Below, piece by piece: positions 1-5,919 of a DNA stretch of 5,932 nt. The stretch spans positions 1 to 5,932 of the forward strand of contig QHRT01000162.1 in assembly GCA_003220195.1 (NCBI GenBank), read 5' to 3'. The DNA is from Candidatus Rokuibacteriota bacterium (GTDB taxonomy: Bacteria; Methylomirabilota; Methylomirabilia; Rokubacteriales; CSP1-6). The notes under the pieces are model-generated. The model worked only from the letters and a program-made list of their open reading frames with translations, ran no database searches and was not told the DNA's origin. The translations under genes were made by a program, and so were the position numbers. The stretch's first letter is position 1; every line of letters starts with the position of its first letter.

Positions 1-682
1 TCAATCGCTGGCCCAGGTTCAGCCACGCCGAGGCCTCTTGCAACTGCATCGCGAGCATCCCGTCGAGCAGCGAGACGTGAATCACCTGCCCCTCGCCCGT
101 GCGCTCGCGGGCGAGCAGCGCGAGCAGGATGCCCTGCACGAGCAGCATCCCTCCGGTGAAATCCGCGATCGGCGTCGCGCACGGCTCGGGCGGGTCGTCG
201 GGATTCGCGTGTCGCGACGCGATCCCGCTCATCGCCTGCGCCAGCACGTCCTGGCCTCCCTTGTCGCGGTACGGTCCGGTCGGTCCGTATCCGCTGCCGA
301 TCGCATAGATCAGCCGCGGATTGATCGCGCGCAGCTCGTCGTCACCAAAACCGAGACGCTCCATCACGCCCGGGCGGAAGTTGTGCACGAGCACGTCGGC
401 CTGGCGCGCGAGCCGGAAGATCGCCTCGCGACCGAGCGGCGAGCGGACGTCGAGGGCCACGCTCCTCTTGTTGCGGTTCAGACTCCAGAACACCGCGCTC
501 TCGCCGCTCGTGTGCTTCATGTGCACGCGCGACAGATCGCCGGCCCCCGGTCGCTCGATCTTGATCACGTCGGCGCCGAAGTCGCCGAGCACCTGCGTCG
601 CGCACGGCCCCATCTCGACCTGGGAGAAATCGAGCACGGTGACGCCGTCGAGCGGCGCGACGGACTCCAGCGACCCGACCAT
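1..682 (-). CDS. CaiB/BaiF-type class III CoA-transferase, N-terminal part
   Basis: Family III CoA-transferases move CoA between acyl-CoA and a free carboxylic acid through an aspartyl-CoA thioester, in the cytoplasm. The first 227 residues are present and the frame is still open at the left edge, so the C-terminal part of a roughly 400-residue protein is missing. Family landmarks are clear: LDGVTVLDFSQVEMGP near residues 11-26, then DFGADVIKIERPGAGD (34-49), LNRNKRSVALD (68-78), NFRPGVMERLG (101-111) and GYGPTGPY (131-138). PIADFTGG (171-178) carries Asp174, which aligns with the catalytic aspartate. The ATG at 682 has a strong AAGGAG Shine-Dalgarno nine bases upstream. It lies inside the open frame of the preceding crotonase gene, implying translational coupling. 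The actual acid substrate cannot be told; the neighbouring crotonase makes a CaiB-like role in a degradation pathway reasonable. Confidence 0.93.
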   Translation of the reverse strand, partial: MVGSLESVAPLDGVTVLDFSQVEMGPCATQVLGDFGADVIKIERPGAGDLSRVHMKHTSGESAVFWSLNRNKRSVALDVRSPLGREAIFRLARQADVLVHNFRPGVMERLGFGDDELRAINPRLIYAIGSGYGPTGPYRDKGGQDVLAQAMSGIASRHANPDDPPEPCATPIADFTGGMLLVQGILLALLARERTGEGQVIHVSLLDGMLAMQLQEASAWLNLGQRL

Positions 683-1470
683 CGTGGCGGTCTCCTTTCG
701 AGGAAGGCCTTCACCCCTTCGGCTTGATCTTCCGACACGAGCGCTTTCGCCATCGCCGGCGGTACGAGGCCGATCGCCGCGGACACGGGAATTCCGAGCC
801 CGGCCATGACGGCTTCTTTGGTCGCCTGCACCGACAGCGGCGCGCACTGGAGGATCTCGTCGGCCCATCGCCGCGCGGTAGACATCAGCTCGGCGAGCGG
901 CACGACCTCGTTCACGAGTCCGATGCGATACGCCTCGCCCGCCGGGATGCGGCGTCCGGTCAGCAGCATGCCCATCGCGATCTTCAGCGGCACCTGACGC
1001 GCCAGCCGGTGCATGCCGCCTTCGAGCGCCATCCGGCCGACGCGGGGCTCGGGGAACCCGAGCTCCGCGTGCTCGGCCGCGACGATGATGTCGCACGCGA
1101 GCGCCAGCTCGAGCCCGCCCCCCAGCGCGAAGCCGTTCACCGCCGCGATGAGCGGCTTGGTGAGTGGGTCGCGAAGCGTGAGTCCACCGAGACCGCGCGG
1201 ATGCCGGTGGGCGAGATACTCGGCGCTGGTCGCCGCGGGCACGGTTCCGTCCGCGGAACCCTCGCGCATGTCATAGCCGGCGGAGAACGCGCGGTCGCCG
1301 GCGCCGGTGAGGATCGCCACCCGCAATTCCGGGTCGCTCTCGTACGCCGTCCAGACGCGGTCCAGCTCGTCGGAGGCGGCGCGATCGAGCGCGTTGCGCA
1401 CGTCGGGTCGGTCGAGCGTGACGATCAGCAGATGGCCATCGCGCTCGATGCGGCAACCGGATCTGGCCAT
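565..1470 (-). CDS. Enoyl-CoA hydratase/isomerase family protein (crotonase fold)
   Basis: Crotonases hydrate, dehydrate or isomerise acyl-CoA thioesters in the cytoplasm, holding the thioester carbonyl in an oxyanion hole. The frame encodes 301 residues. AFSAGYDM (61-68) and NGFALGGGLELA (112-123) supply the oxyanion hole. Glu121 and Glu141 (LGFPEPRVG) occupy the places of the two catalytic glutamates of rat enoyl-CoA hydratase (E144 and E164, same 20-residue spacing), so a hydratase or dehydratase activity is likely. MGMLLTGRRIPAGEAYRIGLVNEVVP (166-191) is typical family sequence. The ATG directly abuts the TAA of the FAD oxidoreductase gene (TAAATG), so translation is probably coupled; no good Shine-Dalgarno is visible. 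The family normally ends at a position matching WSGR (264-267, compare WKGR at the end of CaiD). Here the frame runs on for 34 Arg/Ser-rich residues that overlap the CoA-transferase gene out of frame, so the functional end may be near 667. The substrate is unknown. Confidence 0.93.
   Translation of the reverse strand: MARSGCRIERDGHLLIVTLDRPDVRNALDRAASDELDRVWTAYESDPELRVAILTGAGDRAFSAGYDMREGSADGTVPAATSAEYLAHRHPRGLGGLTLRDPLTKPLIAAVNGFALGGGLELALACDIIVAAEHAELGFPEPRVGRMALEGGMHRLARQVPLKIAMGMLLTGRRIPAGEAYRIGLVNEVVPLAELMSTARRWADEILQCAPLSVQATKEAVMAGLGIPVSAAIGLVPPAMAKALVSEDQAEGVKAFLERRPPRWSGRWSPSRRSTASPCSISPRSRWGRARRRCSATSAPT
692..697 (-). promoter_or_regulatory. Ribosome binding site of the CoA-transferase gene
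   Basis: On the minus strand AAGGAG ends nine bases before the ATG at 682. It is embedded in the last conserved codons of the crotonase gene, which fixes the CoA-transferase start and makes the two genes translationally coupled. Confidence 0.75.
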
Positions 1471-2793
1471 TTAGACCGGAACGAGCGAGCCGAGATTCAC
1501 GCCCTGGGCGACCAGCCGTTTCTGCAGCACGGTCACGTCCACCTTCCGTGGCGTGACGCCGGACTCGAGGCTCAGCGCCGCGGCCGTGCCCGCGGCCTCG
1601 CCCATCACCATCATCGGCGGAATCTCGCGGCTGATCCGCTGCGCCTCCGACGTCGCCGAGTAGCATCGCCCGGCGACGATGAGATTCTCGACGTTCTTCG
1701 GAATCAGGCTCCGGTACGGCGTGTAGTAATCCCGGCCGCGCGCCACGACGTCCGGGAACGTCCTCCGGCCCATGACGTCGTCCTTGGTCACGACGTACTC
1801 GCCCTCGAGCAGGCGCGTCTGCCGCACGCCGACCTGAGGCGCGGCATCGAGCACGTACGCGCGCGCGAATCCGGGACAGTGCTCGCGCACGAACCGGACC
1901 ACCTGCATGAACCGGCGCCGCCCCTCGATCTCGATGTGCGTCAGATGCTCCGGATCGAGGCCGTCGTAGCCGGGAATGTGCGGACAGTTGCACCACACCA
2001 CGCCCGGGCGCGGCGTCAGCAGCCACCACATGTCCCAGGAGCCGCCGAGCATCTGCTTGACCTCGCGGTCGAGCTGCTGGGCGCCGGCGGGATCATTCCT
2101 TTCGAACGCGATGGCCGCGTCGGTATCCACGTCGGCCAGCCGGTGCACGAGCGTCATGATGTACGAGCCGTGGACCGACGGCGCCCCCGCGTCGCCGAAC
2201 ACGTCGCCGTCTCCCGTCGCGTCGATGACCAGGCGTCCGAGGACGGCTTGCCGGCCGGACTTCGTCTCGACGACGATGCCGCGGACGGCGCCATCCTCGA
2301 CCAGCGCGCGCGAGAACCACGAGTGAAAGCGGAGCTTCACGCCGGCGTCGAGCACCATTTCCTGCGAGATCTGCTTCCACCCTTCCGGGTCGAACGTCGC
2401 GGCGTAGACGATCGGCTTCGGTCTCTTGCGGGTGTAGAGCGCCTCGAATCCCCAGCGGACCCAGCGCGCGCGGACGTCGGGATCGTCGCGGAAGCAGTCC
2501 TCTTTCGGCGTGGCGACGCAGGCGCCGATACGCTCCATCCGATCGATGATCTCGAGCGCGAGCCCGCCGACCGAGACCTCGTTCTCGGCGCACATGTCGT
2601 CGAGGAGCAGCACCATGCCGCCGGATGCAAGTCCGCCGAGATATCCGTAGCGCTCGACGAGCGTCACCTCGGCGCCGGCGCGCGCCGCGGCAACGGCCGC
2701 CGCCTGCCCGGCCGGCCCCCCACCGACGACGAGCACATCGGTCTCGGCGACGACGGGAGTCGTCGTTCCAGGCTCATTCACAGTGCGCATCAT
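1471..2793 (-). CDS. FAD-dependent oxidoreductase (FAD_oxidored, PF12831-like)
   Basis: This is a 440-residue flavoprotein. DVLVVGGGPAGQAAA (19-33) is the Rossmann dinucleotide-binding motif. It is followed by VTLVERYGYLGGLASGG (43-59), in which Glu47 at the end of the second strand should bind the FAD ribose. DATGDGDVFGDAGAP (191-205) and the C-terminal block VENLIVAGRCYSAT (368-381) with MGEAAGTAAAL (397-407) form the second half of the FAD site and are typical of PF12831 proteins. VGVRQTRLLEGEYV (321-334) is another family block. There is no signal peptide, so it is cytoplasmic. Start choice: a GGAGGT Shine-Dalgarno lies six bases before the ATG at 2793; a second ATG follows immediately. 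It is the first gene after the palindrome-containing gap, and its stop codon touches the crotonase start. Members of this family are often poorly characterised. The substrate is unknown; oxidation or reduction of the imported compound or of a CoA intermediate is inference from context. Confidence 0.9.
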   Translation of the reverse strand: MMRTVNEPGTTTPVVAETDVLVVGGGPAGQAAAVAAARAGAEVTLVERYGYLGGLASGGMVLLLDDMCAENEVSVGGLALEIIDRMERIGACVATPKEDCFRDDPDVRARWVRWGFEALYTRKRPKPIVYAATFDPEGWKQISQEMVLDAGVKLRFHSWFSRALVEDGAVRGIVVETKSGRQAVLGRLVIDATGDGDVFGDAGAPSVHGSYIMTLVHRLADVDTDAAIAFERNDPAGAQQLDREVKQMLGGSWDMWWLLTPRPGVVWCNCPHIPGYDGLDPEHLTHIEIEGRRRFMQVVRFVREHCPGFARAYVLDAAPQVGVRQTRLLEGEYVVTKDDVMGRRTFPDVVARGRDYYTPYRSLIPKNVENLIVAGRCYSATSEAQRISREIPPMMVMGEAAGTAAALSLESGVTPRKVDVTVLQKRLVAQGVNLGSLVPV

Positions 2794-2799
2794 CGCAAC

Positions 2800-2805
2800 A
2801 CCTCC
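2800..2805 (-). promoter_or_regulatory. Ribosome binding site of the FAD oxidoreductase gene
   Basis: A perfect GGAGGT on the minus strand lies six bases before the ATG at 2793. It decides between the two adjacent ATG codons in favour of the first, and shows that this gene initiates translation independently of the distant permease gene. Confidence 0.8.
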
Positions 2806-2854
2806 AGGGACCTTTCACGGCTCGCGTCGACTCGCCGAGCGCGAACGTAGTGTT

Positions 2855-2881
2855 GTGCGAGCCACGACGATTCGTGCGAGC
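2855..2881. repeat. Short direct repeat upstream of the FAD oxidoreductase
   Basis: GTGCGAGC (plus strand) occurs at 2855-2862 and again at 2874-2881, 19 bases apart. The space between them contains CACGA-CGAT-TCGTG, a small dyad at 2863-2876. It lies in the 117 bases between the FAD oxidoreductase start and the large palindrome, where an operator could sit. No convincing -35/-10 pair was found in this stretch. Such an 8-bp repeat can arise by chance in GC-rich DNA, so a regulatory role is only a suggestion. Confidence 0.3.
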
Positions 2882-2910
2882 GTGTAGTCATTGCACGCCG
2901 CCACGATTGT

Positions 2911-3043
2911 CGGCGGGGTGAGCGGTGGGCGCGGGACGGTAGGGGGTCACGCCGACATCCACAGGTGGACGAGGCGAAGCCTCGTCACACCGAGGACCCG
3001 AGGCGCGCCCCCTACCGTCCCGCGCCCGGCGCTCACCCCGCCG
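2911..3043. repeat. 133-bp concentric palindromic element
   Basis: Two 36-base arms (2911-2946 and 3008-3043) are inverted copies of each other, differing at only two adjacent positions. They begin CGGCGGGGTGAGCG and finish with a 20-base run, beginning GGGCGCGGGACGG, that is identical in both arms. The centre of symmetry is base 2977. The 61-base interior contains its own hairpin (2964-2991) with the same centre, so the whole element is a nested palindrome. It lies between the permease stop and the oxidoreductase start, outside any supported coding region. No target-site duplication or T-tract is visible. Possible identities are a MITE- or REP-like dispersed palindromic repeat, a strong RNA hairpin ending or attenuating the transport transcript, or a protein-binding dyad. 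The structure is certain; the function is not. Confidence 0.85.
2964..2991. other. Inner hairpin with GCGAAGC apex
   Basis: GACGAGGC (2968-2975) and GCCTCGTC (2979-2986) form a perfect 8-bp stem closing a GAA loop. After one unpaired A (2987), GGTG (2964-2967) pairs with CACC (2988-2991) for 12 bp in all. The apex reads GCGAAGC on the plus strand, a heptamer known to form an unusually stable single-stranded DNA mini-hairpin. In the direction of the surrounding genes it is not followed by a U-rich tract, so it is not a textbook intrinsic terminator. Confidence 0.8.
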
Positions 3044-3095
3044 CCTCGCGCACGAGTAATGGCGTTCCACCGCGCGAACCGCCCGCGCACAGGAA

Positions 3096-3914
3096 TCAGC
3101 GTTCCCACCGCACCAGCACCCACTCCAGGATACTGACGAGAAAGAAGAACGCGAGCGCGATCGCGGAGGTCATCACCATCGCGGCGTAGAGCAGCGCCGT
3201 CCGGAAATCGTACGTCGTGAGCACGATGAGATACCCGAGGCCTCTGTTCGTCCCGATCCACTCGGCGACGAGGGCGCCGAGCACGCTCGACGTCGACGCG
3301 ATGCGCATCGCGGAGAAGAGATACGGCAGCGACGACGGCCACCGCACGTAGCGGAACGCTTCCGTGCGGCTCGCGGACAGGACGTGCATCAGCTCCATCG
3401 CCTGCGGGTCGGCCGACTCCAGTCCCTCGACCATGTTCACGAGCGTCGGAAAGAACGTGATGAGCGCCGCGATCGCGATCTTCGGCGCGTAGCCGTTGCC
3501 GAGCATCAGGACGAAGATCGGGGCGATGGCGACGATCGGCAGCGTGCGCACCGCCACCGCGACCGGATACAGCACGCGCTCGAGCGTCCGGTTGTGGACG
3601 AACGCGATCGCCGCAGCGATGGCGACCAGGTTGCCCAGCGCGAAGCCCCCGAGGCTCTCGATGATCGTGGGGATCGAATTGTCGAGGAGCCGCGCGCGCT
3701 CCTTGACCAGCGCCTGCCCGACCGACGCCGGCGTCGGCACGACGTAGGGGGGCACGGAGAAGATCCGGATGACCACGTCCCAGAGGAGGACGAGCGCGGC
3801 AATCGCGATCACGGGAAACAGCAGTCGACGCACCAGCACCGTGCCGGCGCCGGCTCGCGAGGCGGCCGCGGGAATCGTCAGCTCGGACTGCGCGGTGTCG
3901 ACCCCGCCCGGCAT
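3096..3914 (-). CDS. ABC transporter permease, SsuC/TauC-like
   Basis: This is an inner-membrane permease of the BPD_transp_1 type, 272 residues from the ATG at 3914. Numbering here counts from the GTG directly before it. About six hydrophobic segments are visible: 31-50, 88-106, 118-139, 143-162, about 200-220 and 240-263. The cytoplasmic loop that docks on the ATPase is the EAA-like region ELMHVLSASRTEAFRYVRWPSSLPY (175-199), with Ser in place of the usual Gly (LSAS for LGAS). AEWIGTNRGLGYLI (218-231) matches the C-terminal signature of taurine/sulfonate/pyrimidine-type permeases. The ATG shares one base with the ATPase stop (TGATG); the preceding GTG at 3917 would overlap it by four bases and is an equally possible start. 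The permease presumably works as a homodimer with the ATPase and the binding protein encoded upstream. Length is normal for the family. Confidence 0.93.
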   Translation of the reverse strand: MPGGVDTAQSELTIPAAASRAGAGTVLVRRLLFPVIAIAALVLLWDVVIRIFSVPPYVVPTPASVGQALVKERARLLDNSIPTIIESLGGFALGNLVAIAAAIAFVHNRTLERVLYPVAVAVRTLPIVAIAPIFVLMLGNGYAPKIAIAALITFFPTLVNMVEGLESADPQAMELMHVLSASRTEAFRYVRWPSSLPYLFSAMRIASTSSVLGALVAEWIGTNRGLGYLIVLTTYDFRTALLYAAMVMTSAIALAFFFLVSILEWVLVRWER

Positions 3915-4678
3915 CACGCGGCCTGCGCGAGCGCCCGTCGGAGCGCCGCGGTGTGCCGGACGAATTCCGGCGTGTCCTTGACGGCCGGCACGCGGGGTGA
4001 CGGCAGGTCGATCGCGACCTCCCCGATCACCCGGCCCGGGCGCGGCGAGAAGACGAAGACGCGGCTCGCGAGGTACACCGCTTCCGCGATGCTGTGCGTG
4101 ACGAAGACGATCGTCGTGCGCGTCGCCGCCCAGATGCGCAGCAGCTCCTGGTTCATGTGATCCCGCGTGATCTCGTCCAGCGCGCCGAACGGCTCGTCCA
4201 TCAAGAGGATCGGCGGACCGGTCACGAGCGCCCGCGCGATCGCCACCCGCTGCTGCATGCCGCCGGAGAGCTGCCGTGGAAAGGCGCGCTCGAACCCTTT
4301 GAGACCGACCAGCTCCAGCAGCTCGGCGGGCTGGTGCGGCGCCTGGTGACGCCGTCCCCAGCCGCCGACTTCGAGCGGCAGCGAGACGTTGGCGAGCGCG
4401 TCGCGCCAGAGCAGCAGGCCCGGGTGCTGGAACACGAAGCCGAGCTCACGTGCCACGCGCGCCCGCGCGGGCGGACCGCCGCGAACTTCCACCGTCCCTG
4501 ACGTCGGCTGCACGACGTCGGCGATGAGCCGGAGCAGCGTGGATTTCCCACAGCCGGACGGACCGATCAGCGCGACGAGCTCCCCGCTCTGGACGTCGAG
4601 CGAGAGATTGCCGAGCGCGCGCACGGGCCCGGCGCTCGCCGGAAAGACCATCGAGACATCGCGCACCACGATGTCCAT
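3914..4678 (-). CDS. ABC transporter ATP-binding protein, SsuB/TauB-like
   Basis: This cytoplasmic ATPase powers the importer; at 254 residues it has a normal length. All nucleotide-binding motifs are intact: Walker A GPSGCGKST (39-47), Q-loop Gln84 in FVFQHPGLLLW, signature LSGGMQQR (137-144), Walker B ILLMDEP (157-163) followed by FGALD, and switch His195 in FVTHSIAEAV. The LLLW and DEPFGALDEITRD wording is characteristic of the nitrate/sulfonate/taurine group of importers. The gene starts 20 bases after the binding-protein stop and its TGA overlaps the permease ATG. The Shine-Dalgarno is weak (a GAGG lies too far upstream), so translation may depend on coupling. Together with its neighbours it forms a complete three-component importer whose substrate is not revealed by the ATPase. 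Confidence 0.95.
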   Translation of the reverse strand: MDIVVRDVSMVFPASAGPVRALGNLSLDVQSGELVALIGPSGCGKSTLLRLIADVVQPTSGTVEVRGGPPARARVARELGFVFQHPGLLLWRDALANVSLPLEVGGWGRRHQAPHQPAELLELVGLKGFERAFPRQLSGGMQQRVAIARALVTGPPILLMDEPFGALDEITRDHMNQELLRIWAATRTTIVFVTHSIAEAVYLASRVFVFSPRPGRVIGEVAIDLPSPRVPAVKDTPEFVRHTAALRRALAQAA

Positions 4679-4698
4679 CTGCGACGGAGGCGGCGACC

Positions 4699-5745
4699 TC
4701 AGAACTTCGGGGTCTTCGCCGCGAGCACGATGTCGTTCGTCATGATCTCGTCAGGCGAGACCTTGCGCGGGATCTGATCGAGCGAGGCGTACGTGTCGGA
4801 CAGCGCGGCCCACACTTGCGGATCCATGAACCCCCAGCCCTGCTGCTGGGTCGCCGGCGACGAGACGTACGGCACGCTGACCTTCCAGGTCGGCAGTTCC
4901 ATCTCGCGGTCGAGACCGCTCGCGCTCTTCAAGACGAAGTCGACGGCCTCCTCGGGATGCTCCTTCGCGTAGAGCCAGCCTTTCCCGGCCGCCGAGACGT
5001 ATCGCGTGAGCACGTCCTTCTTCGCACCGTAGGCCTGATCGGTCGTGAAGTACGTGTAGGCGTACATGCGAATGCCGAGATCCCAGAGCAGGAAGTGGTC
5101 GCTCTTGCCCTGGATCGGGACGTTCTGCGCGTAGTTGATGACCCAGCCGCTCACCACGTCGGCCTGCTTGGTGAGCAGCGGCGTCGTCGTGCCGCCGATG
5201 ATGATGACGTTCACCTTGTCGCGCGGTACCTGGTACTTCGCCAGCACCGCGTCGAGCAACGGCCGCGCGGTTCCCTGGATGCCGATCGTCTTGCCGGCGA
5301 AGTCGGCGGGGGTCTTGATGCCGGACTCCTTCAGGAAGAAGAACGCGAATGGATGGCGCTGGAAAGCCGTGGCGAACGCCTTCAGCGGCACGCCGCGGCT
5401 CCGCCCGGACACGAGCACGCCGATCGATGCGACGTTGCCGATCAGGACGGAGTTGCTCGCGACGACGCCGACCGGATCGATCGACGGGCCACCGGGCACG
5501 ATCTTCACGTCGAGTCCGGCGTCCTTGAAATACCCCTTCCCGAGCGCGGTGAAGTCGCCGGCAATCTGCGCGTTGGCAAACCATCCGAGCTGCAGCCCGA
5601 CCGACGCCGGCGACTGCGCACTGGCCGCGCGACCGAGGCCGGCCATCACGGCGCCCGACCCGGCCATCGCGGCCGCCGTCATGCTGCCCTGCAAGAATGC
5701 CCGTCGCGTGACCGGCTGAACGAGCAGGCTGACTTTATCGTCCAC
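4699..5745 (-). CDS. Tat-exported NMT1/SsuA-like substrate-binding protein
   Basis: This is the periplasmic ligand-binding component of the importer, 348 residues from GTG at 5745 or 361 from ATG at 5784. From the GTG, TRRAFLQGS (13-21) is a twin-arginine motif, followed by an Ala/Gly-rich core and an ASA-Q cleavage site near residue 43. There is no lipobox cysteine, so the protein should be soluble and Tat-exported. The mature part opens with GLQLGWFANAQIAGDF and GKGYFKDAGLDVKIVPGG, typical of the NMT1/ThiY/SsuA fold. TPADFAGKTIGIQG and TKQADVVSGWVINYAQN are the later domain landmarks. I prefer the GTG because GGGGG lies five bases upstream of it and a TTGACA/TATCAA promoter overlaps the ATG; the ATG has its own GAGGA. 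Ligands in this family range from sulfonates to pyrimidines and aromatic acids, so none is assigned. It is the first gene of the operon. Confidence 0.92.
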   Translation of the reverse strand: MDDKVSLLVQPVTRRAFLQGSMTAAAMAGSGAVMAGLGRAASAQSPASVGLQLGWFANAQIAGDFTALGKGYFKDAGLDVKIVPGGPSIDPVGVVASNSVLIGNVASIGVLVSGRSRGVPLKAFATAFQRHPFAFFFLKESGIKTPADFAGKTIGIQGTARPLLDAVLAKYQVPRDKVNVIIIGGTTTPLLTKQADVVSGWVINYAQNVPIQGKSDHFLLWDLGIRMYAYTYFTTDQAYGAKKDVLTRYVSAAGKGWLYAKEHPEEAVDFVLKSASGLDREMELPTWKVSVPYVSSPATQQQGWGFMDPQVWAALSDTYASLDQIPRKVSPDEIMTNDIVLAAKTPKF

Positions 5746-5750
5746 GGCTT

Positions 5751-5757
5751 CCCCCTT
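5751..5757 (-). promoter_or_regulatory. Ribosome binding site for the GTG start of the binding protein
   Basis: On the minus strand AAGGGGG ends five bases before GTG at 5745. It lies just downstream of the transcription start predicted from the promoter candidate at 5771-5800, giving a leader of about 20 bases. This is the main reason to prefer GTG over the upstream ATG at 5784. Confidence 0.45.
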
Positions 5758-5770
5758 TTGTGCTCGGTCC

Positions 5771-5800
5771 TTGATACGCGGCATCGATTCCTCGTGTCAA
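5771..5800 (-). promoter_or_regulatory. Sigma70-like promoter candidate for the transport operon
   Basis: On the minus strand a perfect TTGACA (5795-5800) is followed, 18 bases later, by TATCAA (5771-5776), which matches four of six positions of TATAAT. Transcription would start near 5764. The promoter overlaps the ATG at 5784 and its GAGGA, so if it is real the protein must start at the GTG. The -10 is imperfect and no extended -10 is present. Confidence 0.45.
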
Positions 5801-5843
5801 GCCAGCGTCCGTGCTGCGTGCGCGGGCACTCTGCTGACAGGAA

Positions 5844-5875
5844 CGCCACAGGCGACGAGGCAAAGCGCCACAGGC
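5844..5875. repeat. Tandem 10-bp direct repeat in the upstream region
   Basis: CGCCACAGGC occurs at 5844-5853 and 5866-5875. The copies start 22 bases apart, about two helical turns, so a protein bound to both would sit on the same face. They lie some 44-75 bases upstream of the -35 candidate of the transport operon, and upstream of a possible divergent gene. This could be an activator or repressor site; it may also be chance in GC-rich DNA. Confidence 0.4.
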
Positions 5876-5919
5876 CGGGCACCCCGTACCGGAGAACCCG
5901 CCCGACACCGGAGGGACGA

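Noticed and set aside
38..809. Plus-strand open frames opposite the CoA-transferase gene
   Set aside because: The minus strand carries clear CoA-transferase motifs and a strong ribosome binding site; the plus-strand frames have low-complexity Arg/Ser-rich products.
724..2850. A 708-codon open frame on the plus strand, antisense to the oxidoreductase and crotonase genes
   Set aside because: Its product is dominated by Arg, His and Asp with no recognisable domain, and it lies opposite two genes with intact family motifs. It is a codon-bias shadow in GC-rich DNA.
2911..3043. CRISPR array or integron attC site as explanation for the repeated sequence
   Set aside because: There are only two copies, in inverted orientation around one centre, with no regular spacers and no obvious attC core sites. 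It is a single palindrome.
2911..3043. Classical rho-independent terminator for the transport operon
   Set aside because: The stems are strong, but no run of T follows either the inner or the outer stem in the direction of transcription. Termination by another mechanism remains possible.
3044..3095. GCGCG/CGCGC mini-hairpin right after the permease stop
   Set aside because: It has only five or six pairs of alternating G and C with a long loop and no T-tract, which is expected by chance at this base composition.
3384..4160. A 258-codon plus-strand frame opposite the permease and ATPase genes
   Set aside because: It is Arg/His/Asp-rich without motifs and is fully covered by well-supported minus-strand genes.
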